A stretch of 64,000 bases of DNA from Azotobacter vinelandii. GTDB taxonomy: Bacteria > Pseudomonadota > Gammaproteobacteria > Pseudomonadales > Pseudomonadaceae. Positions 16,064 to 23,406 of this stretch are shown one piece after another. The stretch is from NCBI RefSeq assembly GCF_001571105.1, contig NZ_BCTD01000006.1; one strand, given 5' to 3'. The position numbers and the translations under genes were made by a program. How positions within the stretch are numbered: the first letter of the stretch is position 1; each line of letters begins with the position of its first letter. Under the pieces are notes generated by a model. That model did no database searches. It was not told where the DNA came from and was given only the letters and a program-made list of their open reading frames with translations.

Positions 16064-16416
16064 GCGTACCGCTCCTTTTGTCGTTGAGGTCTGCGGGAGG
16101 GCGGCGCCTGCGCGCTGCCGCCCGGCCCGGCCGGCTCGGGGTGGTGCAACGGCGCGCAGTCTGGCAAGGCTGGGGGCTGGTTTACAAGCACCTGGAAGGG
16201 GGATATGTGGAACTTATATGTATCGCCGCGTAGCGGGGTCGGGTTGGAGGGTTTGGCGGCGATTGGCGGCGATTGGCGGGACGGACGGCGGGTCGGGGGG
16301 CGTTCGGCAGTACTGGGTTCGTGATGGAACAGGGCAATATCCGATCGAAATAGTTTGGTATTGCAGTCGGTTTTTGCGGCTGCCCAGTTTCCCTGCACCG
16401 ATGGTGCCTATTGTTT
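16064..16416. other. 353-bp gap upstream of potF with no gene
   Basis: It holds the upstream region of potF and the left end of the cassette island. It contains a GC-rich direct repeat (GGCGGCGATT twice near 16254-16275) and G-rich runs (CGGGTCGGGGGGCG). I see no conserved ORF, and promoter elements for potF are not clear. Confidence 0.5.
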
Positions 16417-16489
16417 GGATAACGCCACGCTCTGCGGCAAATTTGGAGCGCAGCGGAAAATTTGTCCGACAGCAACCCATTGTTACGTG
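16417..16489 (-). repeat. attC recombination site of the HNH-nuclease cassette
   Basis: This is a 73-bp imperfect palindrome directly after the HNH stop. On the minus strand it starts with R'' CACGTAAC and ends with R' GTTATCC. The inner arms pair as GCTCTGCGGCAAATTT with AAATTTGTCCGACAGC, including an unpaired base as in true attC hairpins. R'' is exactly complementary to GTTACGTG at the far (5') boundary of the same cassette (17259-17266), which is what a once-circular integron cassette requires. Confidence 0.75.
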
Positions 16490-16491
16490 TT

Positions 16492-17235
16492 TTACTCACT
16501 TTTGGCCAAATGCGCCTTAAGCTGCTCAATCGTTAAAGCTGGACGGGTACGATGTATGATTGCATGGCAATTGGCACAAACTGGGATCAGATCCTTTACT
16601 GGATCAAGTACATACTCTTTTGCAATCTCAGCAAGTGGCACTATATGATGCACATGAATATATTTCTGTCCGATTTCTCCATACACAGCCTCAAAATCAA
16701 AACCGCATACAGAACAGCTATAGCCGTAGCGAGCAACACACTTAGCTCGTGCATCGGCGCTTCGCTCATAGGTATTAACTGAAACCATTTTAGATGCACC
16801 CTCTATATAGTTCTCAGGTGTATCTATTTCCTCAGCCAGTTGATTCCCCATTCCACCATCAGAAGCATACCATTTACCTCCGACTCGTTTCAAAATCTTA
16901 CTCGATAGTTCAGGAATAAAACCTTCTATCTTTGCAGGACCAATCCCATTCTTATCCTTGTTTGCGCCTGAGTAGATAATTGGGAATGTCTGTAACTCAT
17001 ATCCTTCTTCCTCAATTAGCCGGATATGTTCTCTCGATTGTTCATACGCAGGCTGCTTCCTTCCTCTTTCGCTGTACTCCCATGTATCACTCAAAATGAG
17101 TGACGTATCACCATCAGTATTTGTGTCCCAAGCACCAAATATGATGACTTTCTTGCCCTCATTGATGAATGACCAGCTCCATGTCCAGTTCCTGCAAGTT
17201 GCGCCTTGCGCTTCTATAAATTTTTTTCGACTCAC
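16492..17235 (-). CDS. HNH endonuclease, McrA-like (integron cassette gene)
   Basis: The 247-aa protein ends in an HNH nuclease domain (about 165-235). It has a CxxC...CxxC zinc frame (CSVCGF and CANCHAIIH) and the catalytic core YIHVHHIVPLAEI. The N-terminal half (CRNWTWSWSFINEGKKVIIF, GRKQPAYEQSREHIRLIEEE, YELQTFPIIYSG, GKWYASDGGMG) resembles the SRA-like modified-base sensing domain found in ScoMcrA-type type IV restriction enzymes (recalled, not searched). It probably cleaves modified DNA as phage defence. It uses a GTG start without a clear ribosome site. Base composition is AT-rich, unlike the neighbours. It is bounded by attC sites on both sides, so it is a gene cassette. Confidence 0.8.
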   Translation of the reverse strand: MSRKKFIEAQGATCRNWTWSWSFINEGKKVIIFGAWDTNTDGDTSLILSDTWEYSERGRKQPAYEQSREHIRLIEEEGYELQTFPIIYSGANKDKNGIGPAKIEGFIPELSSKILKRVGGKWYASDGGMGNQLAEEIDTPENYIEGASKMVSVNTYERSADARAKCVARYGYSCSVCGFDFEAVYGEIGQKYIHVHHIVPLAEIAKEYVLDPVKDLIPVCANCHAIIHRTRPALTIEQLKAHLAKSE

Positions 17236-17258
17236 GATTCAGTGTTCTATTCCCATGG

Positions 17259-17308
17259 CACGTAACGCCTAAATTAAGCCGCGCCGCGGAGTGACGTCGG
17301 CTTGAATG
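17259..17308 (-). repeat. Larger half of an attC site split by the IS1111-type element
   Basis: The + strand shows CACGTAACGCCTAAATTAAG, then CCGCGCCGCGGAGTGACGTCGG and CTTGAATG. This closely follows the well-known aadA-type attC (TAACGCTTGAGTTAAGCCGC...GGCTTGAACGAATTGTTAG). The missing end, GAATTGTTAGGC, is found at 18592-18603 on the other side of the IS. The site belongs to the methyltransferase cassette; its outer GTTACGTG is the start of the HNH cassette. Confidence 0.8.
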
Positions 17309-18589
17309 CTGTGATGGACTCTCCCTGCACCACACTTATCCGCACCAACGGTGCCGTGAGTGATGTTCGGAGGATTGCAGCGATGCCCAAACAGATTGCA
17401 GTGGATTTGGCCAAGTCCGTTTACCAGGTTGCCGAGAGCGTCCGTGCCGGCCACGTGAATCAGCGCAGACGGCTGGGTCGCGAGGCATTTCGCCGGTATA
17501 TACAGGAGCAGGCGGAACCGGTCGAGTGGCTGATGGAAGCCTGTGGCACGGCGCACTACTGGGGACGCTTCGCCCAGTCGCTGGGGCATCGGGTGATCCT
17601 GCTGCATCCGCGCTACGTGAAACCCTACCGGCGACGCAACAAGACCGACCGCAACGACTGCGACGCCCTCCTCGAAGCGGCGCGCTGCGCCGGCATTCAT
17701 CCGGTGCCGGTGAAGAGCCATGAGCAGCAGCAACTGCAACAGCTGCACGGCCTGCGCGAAGCCTGGAAGAAGAGCCGCACCCAGCGCATCAACCTGCTGC
17801 GCGGCATCTTCCGCGAGATGGGCCTTGAGGCGCCGGCGTCGATAGCTGCCTTCCTCCATGCAGCCAATGAACTGGTTGAGCAACCCGAAGTGGCGGCCCG
17901 GCGCGGCCAACTGCAGATCGTCCTGGCGGAGATCAACCTGTACGAGCAATGCATGGTCGAGTGCGAGCAGCAGCTCGCCCGCTGGCATGCCGACGACGCC
18001 ATCGTGCGCAGGCTCGACGAAGTCAGCGGCATCGGTCTGCTGAGTGCCAGCGCCCTGAAAACGGCGGTCGGCCAGCCCGAGCGCTTTGCCAGTGGCCGCC
18101 AGTTGAGCGCCTGGCTGGGCATGACGCCCCGCGAGTACAGCAGTGGCAATACCCGCAAGCTGGAACACATCAGCCGGCAGGGCAACGTCTATGTGCGCAC
18201 CCTGCTGATCCACGGCGCCGCCAGCAAGGCGGCCGTGGCGCTGGCCAACAAGCTGGTGCGGATCTGCTGGGCGATGTGGTGTCATGAGCGGCGCTTCAGC
18301 GGCGACTGGCAGAGCAGCCGGCCCGCCTGACGGCGGGCCTGCGTAATCAGCAGCAGGTTTTCCCGTGGTTGTGGTGAATAGCGACACTGTCGGAACAGGC
18401 GAGTCCTGCAGCGGAGCAAGGCCGATAACAATGCTGATCCTGGTGATCGATTGAACGCTTGGCCCCCGCTGCGCGAACCACAGAGTGGCCCGGACGGTAA
18501 TGTCCATGGAAGGCCGGATATATGAATGCAACCGCACTGGCGACAGGGTTGGAAAGGCTTTACTCACCACTTGTGGGGAGAGTCCATAT
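17309..18589 (+). mobile_element. IS110 family, IS1111-group insertion sequence inserted into an attC site
   Basis: A 1.28-kb element carrying one transposase gene. Subterminal 12-bp inverted repeats ATGGACTCTCCC (17314-17325) and GGGAGAGTCCAT (18576-18587) fit the IS1111 group, which has subterminal rather than terminal repeats and makes no large target duplication. The element interrupts an attC between CTTGAATG and GAATTGTTAGGC. The IS1111-attC subgroup is known to target integron attC sites specifically. Exact ends are uncertain by a few bases because ATG occurs at both junctions. Confidence 0.8.
17383..18330 (+). CDS. IS1111-group (IS110 family) transposase
   Basis: A 315-aa DEDD transposase. 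The start at 17383 (MPKQIAVDLAKSVYQVAE) follows GGAGGATTGCAGCG; a longer frame from 17302 lacks a ribosome site. N-terminal RuvC-like catalytic acids are visible: D9 in VDLAKS, E52 in LMEACG, and the Asp cluster in KTDRNDCDALLEAA (89-94). The C-terminal transposase_20 domain has VSGIGLLSASALKTAVG, SGRQLSAWLGMTPREYSS and GNVYVRTLLIHGA, with the conserved Ser that acts with the RuvC domain. The gene looks complete and possibly active. Its G+C matches the chromosome, unlike the cassettes around it. Confidence 0.92.
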   Translation: MPKQIAVDLAKSVYQVAESVRAGHVNQRRRLGREAFRRYIQEQAEPVEWLMEACGTAHYWGRFAQSLGHRVILLHPRYVKPYRRRNKTDRNDCDALLEAARCAGIHPVPVKSHEQQQLQQLHGLREAWKKSRTQRINLLRGIFREMGLEAPASIAAFLHAANELVEQPEVAARRGQLQIVLAEINLYEQCMVECEQQLARWHADDAIVRRLDEVSGIGLLSASALKTAVGQPERFASGRQLSAWLGMTPREYSSGNTRKLEHISRQGNVYVRTLLIHGAASKAAVALANKLVRICWAMWCHERRFSGDWQSSRPA

Positions 18590-18591
18590 AT

Positions 18592-18603
18592 GAATTGTTA
18601 GGC
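18592..18603 (-). repeat. Smaller half of the split attC (GCCTAAC end)
   Basis: GAATTGTTAGGC on the + strand provides the R'' box (minus strand GCCTAAC) of the methyltransferase cassette attC. It overlaps the TAA stop of that gene. Joined to 17259-17308 it restores a full ~60-bp attC. Confidence 0.75.
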
Positions 18604-19362
18604 CTTTTTGATGCTGAGGCGTGGCATGAGTGCGAACACACCCCAGCCCAAGTACTCGCGCGTGTAGGTTGCATAACGCTCAGGCTCCGTGGTCAGTTTA
18701 GAGCGAACCTCATCTGCTAACTCATCGTCAGGATTGGCTTCAAGCCATCGGCGCATGGTGAGCCACTTGGCTGCTTCGTACCTGTCCCAACCATCTTGAT
18801 TGGCCAGAACCATCTCAACGACGTCGTAGCCAAGGCGATCAAAAGACGCGATAAATTCAGGGAGCGGGAGAAAGTCAGAAATGGCGTTGGCAAGACATCC
18901 TTTGGCAATCTCTTCTGTTGGCGGCAATTGCCGCCAATAAGGCTCGCCGATCAGGATGATTCCGCCGGTGCGTAGGCTTCGCGCCAGAAGCTCGATGGTG
19001 CCAACGACGCCCCCGCCAATCCAGGTGGCACCGACACAAGCTGCTACATCAGCCTTGTTGTCAGAGACATAACCCGCTGCATCGTCATGAATGAACTCAA
19101 CTTGATGGGTAACTCCGAGCTCTTCAGCACGCTGTTTTGCCTGTTCGGTGAACAACGGACTCATGTCGATGCCGGTGCCGACAATGCCGTGGTCACGTGC
19201 CCAGGTGCATAGCATCTCGCCCGAACCGCTACCAAGGTCGAGCACTCGTGCCCCTGCCGCCAGACGCAACGCAGCACCTAGCGTAGCGAACTTATCGGGT
19301 GTGAACGGGTTGTGGATGCGGTGCGCGCTTTCCGTAATGCTGAATATCCGAGGGATGTCCAA
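18598..19362 (-). CDS. SAM-dependent methyltransferase (integron cassette gene)
   Basis: A 254-aa class I methyltransferase starting at TTG (DIPRIFSITESAHRIHNPFT), with an AGGA site about 11 bases upstream. Motif I is VLDLGSGSGEMLCTWARDHG (about 40-59), then GTGIDMSPLFTEQAKQRAEE and ACVGATWIGGGVVGTIELLA; the C-terminal GWGVFALMPR ending is typical of a YjhP-like family often found in gene cassettes. The substrate is unknown. It has lower G+C than the chromosome. Its stop lies inside an attC half-site, and upstream the cassette boundary is degraded next to an IS5-type remnant. Confidence 0.85.
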   Translation of the reverse strand: MDIPRIFSITESAHRIHNPFTPDKFATLGAALRLAAGARVLDLGSGSGEMLCTWARDHGIVGTGIDMSPLFTEQAKQRAEELGVTHQVEFIHDDAAGYVSDNKADVAACVGATWIGGGVVGTIELLARSLRTGGIILIGEPYWRQLPPTEEIAKGCLANAISDFLPLPEFIASFDRLGYDVVEMVLANQDGWDRYEAAKWLTMRRWLEANPDDELADEVRSKLTTEPERYATYTREYLGWGVFALMPRLSIKKA

Positions 19363-19407
19363 TGCGTAAATTTCCTAAAGGCTGTTATTAACCCGTTCAT
19401 TATTTGA

Positions 19408-19533
19408 TCAGCCTGGTGCTGCCAAAGCCTTGATAGCCATTGGCAGCATCAGGCAGACAAAGGCTATGAAGTGAAAGCCCACCAGCGTCGAAGCCAGGCA
19501 CTCGTAGTCCCGGCTCAGCCTTCGAAAGCGCCG
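19408..19533 (-). pseudogene. C-terminal fragment of an IS5-family transposase
   Basis: The minus strand 19533-19408 translates to RRFRRLSRDYECLASTLVGF, then HFIAFVCLMLPMAIKALAAP and a stop. The RRLSRDYE(C)L ending followed by a hydrophobic helix is the usual C-terminus of IS5/IS427-type transposases. The rest of the element is missing. It marks a deletion or rearrangement at the upstream end of the methyltransferase cassette. Confidence 0.6.
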
Positions 19534-19610
19534 CCCAAATCAATCAATTGATATCAAACCAATCTGCGACCACTGTACTCATCACAACCCCACTCTCTAA
19601 CTACTATTCG

Positions 19611-19646
19611 ACACCAAATGGCATGAACAAATACACCATTTGGTGT
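19611..19646. repeat. Perfect 11-bp inverted repeat (ACACCAAATGG)
   Basis: ACACCAAATGG (19611-19621) and CCATTTGGTGT (19636-19646) form a perfect inverted repeat around 14 bases, in the gap downstream of the HTH gene. It may be a terminator stem or an IS terminal-repeat relic. No T-run follows. Nothing else is seen in 19534-19727. Confidence 0.5.
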
Positions 19647-19727
19647 GTAACATTCCCTTGCCACCCCCAGCGATACCCTTGCAGGCTGCAGCCTCCAACA
19701 TGACCGCCTTTGGCGAGGCTCTACGGA

Positions 19728-20042
19728 TCAGATCGCGGCCAATCTTTCGGCCATGTCGGGGTACTGCTCGACCAGCCTGATGAGAACGGCGGCCTGGGCA
19801 TTCGGCTTGGCCTTGGCCTGCTCCCATTTGCGCAGGGTGCCCGTGCTGATGCGAAAGCTCCGAGCAAACACCTGCTGGGACATGTGCATTTTCTTGCGCA
19901 GGGTGACGATCTCGCTCGCCGACACCTCCAGTGCCGGCCTTTCCTCGATCTCGTATTGGCGCAGGGTGATCTTGCCCTTGCGGTGCGCCGCCATTTCGCC
20001 GATGCCCTGCATCATCTCGGCAAACAAATCACGCTTTTTCAC
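19728..20042 (-). CDS. HTH antitoxin-like transcriptional regulator (HigA/NadS type), orphan
   Basis: A 104-aa protein starting at GTG (KKRDLFAEMMQGIGEM). The C-terminal Cro/C1-type helix-turn-helix spans about residues 45-100 (SASEIVTLRKKMHMSQQVFA, FRISTGTLRKWEQAKAKP, LIRLVEQYPDMAERL). It matches the antitoxin half of RelE/HigB-type modules, whose toxin gene normally lies directly upstream. In the 159 bp upstream there is no toxin ORF, so it is an orphan or relic. It lies in the low-GC cassette island. It would be expected to repress its own promoter. Confidence 0.75.
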   Translation of the reverse strand: MKKRDLFAEMMQGIGEMAAHRKGKITLRQYEIEERPALEVSASEIVTLRKKMHMSQQVFARSFRISTGTLRKWEQAKAKPNAQAAVLIRLVEQYPDMAERLAAI

Positions 20043-20087
20043 TTGGCACCTTGCTTTTCAGCTCTACGGTGATGGGCTGCTTGAGCA

Positions 20088-20146
20088 GGGCGGGTGAAAC
20101 CCGCCGGACATGGCGCGAAACCACGCCGAAGTTGGCGGGTTTCTCC
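20088..20146. repeat. Interspersed palindromic repeat, copy 1
   Basis: It contains AAACCCGCC and GGCGGGTTT arms around an inner GGCG/CGCC palindrome (GACATGGCGCGAAACCACGC). A second, roughly 80% identical copy in the same orientation occurs at 20505-20566, so the DUF6429 gene and its attC lie between two direct copies 424 bp apart. REP-like; it may fold as a hairpin. Confidence 0.6.
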
Positions 20147-20148
20147 CC

Positions 20149-20207
20149 CTACAAGGCCGAATCAAGCCGAGCCGCGAAGCGGGTCCGGCTTGCATGAAAA
20201 ATTAGAC
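20149..20207 (-). repeat. Degenerate attC site of the DUF6429 cassette
   Basis: The core ATCAAGCCGAGCCGCGAAGC / GGGTCCGGCTTGCATG is the same palindrome as in aadA-type attC sites (AAGCCG...CGGCTT). The outer end reads ATTAGAC (expected GTTAGAC) and overlaps the DUF6429 stop codon; the other end is degraded (CTACAAGG). Probably no longer a good recombination site. Confidence 0.6.
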
Positions 20208-20444
20208 AGTATCTGCAGAGGAACTACCGAATAGACGCTCTGCGATCTTTCGACCTCGCTCGATTCCCTCTGGAGTGACCCATACCGACTTGGACTTGCT
20301 CTTTGGATTGCCGATGAATCCTTGTGAATGCAAGCTATCCATTACGTCGAAATCGAAGCCCTTCCATGCCCGGCCCTCGTCAAAACTGAAAACAGCCAGG
20401 AGAGCAAGAACGGCATCCTCGATGCGAGCTTGATCGTAATCCAT
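20202..20444 (-). CDS. DUF6429 family small protein (gene-cassette type)
   Basis: The 80-aa protein matches my recollection of DUF6429: MDYDQARIEDAVLALLAVFS, then DEGRAWKGFDFDVMDSLHSQ, GFIGNPKSKSKSVWVTPEGI and a short helical tail ending ERLF. The start at 20444 is preferred to an upstream in-frame start because it gives the family's normal length. The ending VTPEGIERGRKIAERLF recalls winged-helix-like endings. The function is unknown. Members are common in integron arrays and here the stop overlaps an attC-like site. Confidence 0.75.
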   Translation of the reverse strand: MDYDQARIEDAVLALLAVFSFDEGRAWKGFDFDVMDSLHSQGFIGNPKSKSKSVWVTPEGIERGRKIAERLFGSSSADTV

Positions 20445-20504
20445 ATTCACAACTCCAATAATCGTCTCTCTCGATGCGCCGCCCAACCACTGTTCGCACC
20501 CCAA

Positions 20505-20566
20505 TAGCAGGGAAGGTGCAACCCGCCGGACATGGCGAAGACATACGCCGAAGTCGGCGGGTTCTA
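20505..20566. repeat. Interspersed palindromic repeat, copy 2 (after spuC)
   Basis: CAACCCGCC and GGCGGGTT arms enclose a GGCG/CGCC inner stem. It is a direct copy of the element at 20088-20146. It lies just beyond the spuC stop codon on the minus strand and can serve as its terminator. Confidence 0.55.
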
Positions 20567-20577
20567 CCTGCCCTACC

Positions 20578-21951
20578 TCAACCCGGCATTTCGCTCGCGG
20601 TCAGATCCAGGCAGAGCCGCGCCTTGGCGATCAGTTCATCTATCTCCGCCTCGGAAATCACCAACGGCGGCGCGACTATCATGGTGTCGCCGACCGCGCG
20701 CATCACCAGGCCGTTGGCGAAGCAGTGCTCGCGGCAGCGCATGCCGGCCGCCAGGTCGGCGGGGAAGCGTTCGCGGGTCTTTTTGTCCTTGACCAGTTCC
20801 AGCGCGGCGAGCATGCCGAGGCCGCGGACCTCGCCGACCAGCGGGTGTTCGGCCAGTTCGCGCCAGCGCCGTTGCAGGTAGGGGCCGGTGCGTGTGCGGA
20901 CCCGTTCGACGATGCCTTCCTCGCGCAACAGGCGGATGTTCTCCAGGGCCAGCGCGGCCGCCACCGGGTGCCCGGAGTAGGTGAAGCCGTGGTAGAACTC
21001 GCCGCCCTCTTCGAGCACTTCGACGATCCTGTCGCGCACCACCACCCCGCCCATCGGCAGGTAGCCGGAGGTCAGGCCCTTGGCGATCGCCATCAGGTCC
21101 GGCTCCAGCCCGTAGTACTGGCTGCCGAACCATTCGCCGGTGCGGCCGAAACCGCAGACCACTTCGTCGGCGGCGAAGAGGATGTCGTACTTGCGGAGGA
21201 TCTCGCGGATGCGCGGCCAGTAGCTGTCCGGCGGGATGATCACCCCGCCGGCGCCCTGGATCGGTTCGGCGATGAAGGCGGCGACCCGTTCCTCGCCGAT
21301 CTCGAGGATCTTGCGTTCGAGCTGGTCGGCGACACGGATGCCGAATGCTTCCGGGTCGAGGCCGCCGCCCTCGCCGAACCAGTAGGGCTGGTCGATGTGC
21401 TCGATACCGGGAATCGGCAGGTCGCCCTGGCCGTGCATGGCCTTCATGCCGCCCAGGCTGGCGCCGGCGACGGTGGAGCCGTGGTAGCCGTTCCAGCGGC
21501 CGATGACGACGTTCTTCCGTGGCTGCCCCTTGATCGCCCAGTAATGGCGCACCAGGCGCAGCACGGTATCGTTGGCCTCCGAGCCGGAGCCGGTGAAGAA
21601 CACATGATGCATGCCCGGCGGCGCCAGTTCGGCGATCGCCCGGGCCAGTTCCACGGCCGGCGGGTGGGCGGTCTGGAAGAACAGGTTGTAGTAGGGCAGC
21701 TCGCGCATCTGCCGGCTGGCCGCCTCGACCAGTTCCTCGCGGCCGTAGCCGACGTTGACGCACCAGAGCCCGGCCATGCCGTCGAGGATGCAGTTGCCTT
21801 CGCTGTCCCACAGGTAGACGCCGGAGGCGCGGGTGATGATCCGCGGGCCGTGCTCCTTGAGCTGTCTGTAGTCGCTGAACGGCGGCAGGTGGTGGGCATG
21901 GCCGAGCGCCTGCCAGTGCCGGGTCTGCGGATTGCCGGTGGCGTCTTTCAT
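20578..21951 (-). CDS. spuC: Putrescine/polyamine-pyruvate aminotransferase SpuC
   Basis: A 457-aa class III PLP aminotransferase. The start at 21951 (MKDATGNPQTRHWQALGHAH) follows GGAGGGC. Motifs are NCILDGMAGLWCVNVGYGRE near the N-terminus, the PLP phosphate contact FTGSGSEANDT, NGYHGSTVAGASLGG, AFIAEPIQGAGGVI, FAADEVVCGFGRTGEWFG and the PLP-lysine segment AIAKGLTSGYLPMGG. The length equals P. aeruginosa SpuC. It transfers the amino group of putrescine (and related amines) to pyruvate. It follows spuB after 68 bp. In Pseudomonas the next gene is spuD; here a cassette island separates them. Confidence 0.93.
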   Translation of the reverse strand: MKDATGNPQTRHWQALGHAHHLPPFSDYRQLKEHGPRIITRASGVYLWDSEGNCILDGMAGLWCVNVGYGREELVEAASRQMRELPYYNLFFQTAHPPAVELARAIAELAPPGMHHVFFTGSGSEANDTVLRLVRHYWAIKGQPRKNVVIGRWNGYHGSTVAGASLGGMKAMHGQGDLPIPGIEHIDQPYWFGEGGGLDPEAFGIRVADQLERKILEIGEERVAAFIAEPIQGAGGVIIPPDSYWPRIREILRKYDILFAADEVVCGFGRTGEWFGSQYYGLEPDLMAIAKGLTSGYLPMGGVVVRDRIVEVLEEGGEFYHGFTYSGHPVAAALALENIRLLREEGIVERVRTRTGPYLQRRWRELAEHPLVGEVRGLGMLAALELVKDKKTRERFPADLAAGMRCREHCFANGLVMRAVGDTMIVAPPLVISEAEIDELIAKARLCLDLTASEMPG

Positions 21952-22019
21952 GGAAAGCCCTCCTCTTACGCGGGGCGCGGCCCACCGGCCGGTGGGCGGG
22001 CCGGGAAAAGCCTGGCGGA

Positions 22020-23381
22020 TCACACCGAGAGCAGCAGGAAGGCCCGCTCCCAGGAGCTGATCACCCGCTTGAAGTTCTCGTTCTCGGCGCGCTTCACCGC
22101 GATGTAGGCGGTGATGAAGCGCGGGTTCAGGTAGCGCTCCAGCGCGCGGCAGTTCTCCATGCGCTCCAGCGCCGCCTCCAGGGTCAGCGGCAGGCGCAGG
22201 CTGCGCCGCTCGTAGCCGCGCCCCTGTACCGGGGCGCTCGGCTGCAACTGCTCGACCATGCCGATGTAGCCGCACAGGAGGCTCGCGGCGATGGCCAGGT
22301 AGGGGTTGGCGTCGGCGCCCGGCAGGCGGTTCTCCACCCGCCGGTTGTGCGGCGCGGAGTCCGGCACGCGCAGGCCGACGGTGCGGTTTTCCTCGCCCCA
22401 CTCGACGTTGACCGGCGCCGAGGTGCCGGGCAGGAAGCGGCGAAACGAGTTGACGTTGGGCGCGAACAGCGGCAGCAGTTCGGGAATGTATTTCTGCAGT
22501 CCGCCGATATGGTTGAGGAACAGCTCGCTCATGGAGCCGTCCGGAGTGGAGAAGATGTTCTGCCCGTCGCTGTCGAGCACGCTCTGGTGCAGGTGCATGG
22601 CGCTGCCCGGCTCGCCGGTCATCGGCTTGGCCATGAAGGTGGCGGTGACGTTGTGCTTGAGCGCCGCCTCGCGCAGGGTGCGCTTGAACACGAAGATCTG
22701 GTCGGCCAGGTGCAGCGCTTCGCCGTGACGGAAGTTGATTTCCATCTGCGCGGTGCCTTCCTCGTGGATCAGGGTGTCCAGATCCAGGCCCTGGGCCTCG
22801 CACCAGTCGTACATGTCCTCGAACAGCGGGTCGAACTCGTTGGCCGCGTCGATGGAGAACGACTGGCGGCCGGTCTCCTGACGGCCGGAGCGGCCCACCG
22901 GGGCCTGCAGCGGGTAGTCGGGGTCGTCGCTGCGCTGGGTCAGGTAGAACTCCATCTCCGGCGCGACGATCGGCTGCCAGCCGCGCTCGGCGTACATCGC
23001 CAGCACCTTCTTGAGCAGGTTGCGCGGCGACAGTTCGATGGGGTTGCCCCACTTGTCGCTGGTGTCGTGGATCACCATGGCGGTCGGCTCGACGGCCCAG
23101 GGCACGAGGAACGCCGCGCTCTCGTCGGGATGACAGAACATGTCGATCTCGGCCGGATCGAGCAGCCGGTAATAGACGTCCTCGTTCACATAGTCGCCGG
23201 TCACGGTCTGCAGCAGCACGCTCTCCGGCAGGCGCATGCCCCGCTCGGCGATGAACTTGCTGGTCGGCGCGATCTTGCCGCGGGCGATGCCGGTCATGTC
23301 GCTGATCAGGCACTCGACCTCGGTGATCTTGCGTTCCTTCAGCCAGAGGGTAAGACGTTCCAGCTTGCCACTGGCGCTCAT
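22020..23381 (-). CDS. spuB: Glutamate-putrescine/polyamine ligase SpuB (glutamine synthetase family)
   Basis: A 453-aa cytoplasmic ligase of the glutamine synthetase superfamily that gamma-glutamylates putrescine or other polyamines. The start at 23381 (MSASGKLERLTLWLKERKIT) follows AAGGAGTG. Motifs are ECLISDMTGIARGKIAPT, VAPEMEFYLT (metal ligands), EEGTAQMEINF, the ATP/metal segment SAMHLHQSVLDSDGQNIFS, PNVNSFRRFLPGTSAPVNVE and NRTVGLRVPDSA. It lies between spuA and spuC in the usual order and is a paralogue of the divergent spuI-like gene. Confidence 0.92.
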   Translation of the reverse strand: MSASGKLERLTLWLKERKITEVECLISDMTGIARGKIAPTSKFIAERGMRLPESVLLQTVTGDYVNEDVYYRLLDPAEIDMFCHPDESAAFLVPWAVEPTAMVIHDTSDKWGNPIELSPRNLLKKVLAMYAERGWQPIVAPEMEFYLTQRSDDPDYPLQAPVGRSGRQETGRQSFSIDAANEFDPLFEDMYDWCEAQGLDLDTLIHEEGTAQMEINFRHGEALHLADQIFVFKRTLREAALKHNVTATFMAKPMTGEPGSAMHLHQSVLDSDGQNIFSTPDGSMSELFLNHIGGLQKYIPELLPLFAPNVNSFRRFLPGTSAPVNVEWGEENRTVGLRVPDSAPHNRRVENRLPGADANPYLAIAASLLCGYIGMVEQLQPSAPVQGRGYERRSLRLPLTLEAALERMENCRALERYLNPRFITAYIAVKRAENENFKRVISSWERAFLLLSV

Positions 23382-23406
23382 GATGACACTCCTTGCAATT
23401 CGCTCG

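Noticed and set aside
17269..18570. A 433-codon minus-strand frame covering the IS
   Set aside because: It is the antisense shadow of the transposase; the + strand frame carries the DEDD residues and family motifs.
20043..20200. Possible toxin gene upstream of the HTH antitoxin
   Set aside because: The open frame (ending KQPITVELKSKVPSEKA) has no RelE/HigB features and runs through the palindromic repeat, so I call the antitoxin an orphan.
20578..23313. A 911-codon minus-strand frame spanning spuC and spuB
   Set aside because: Only the C-terminal 457 residues are SpuC; the front is a shadow of spuB in another frame. There is no fusion protein because spuB is intact in its own frame.
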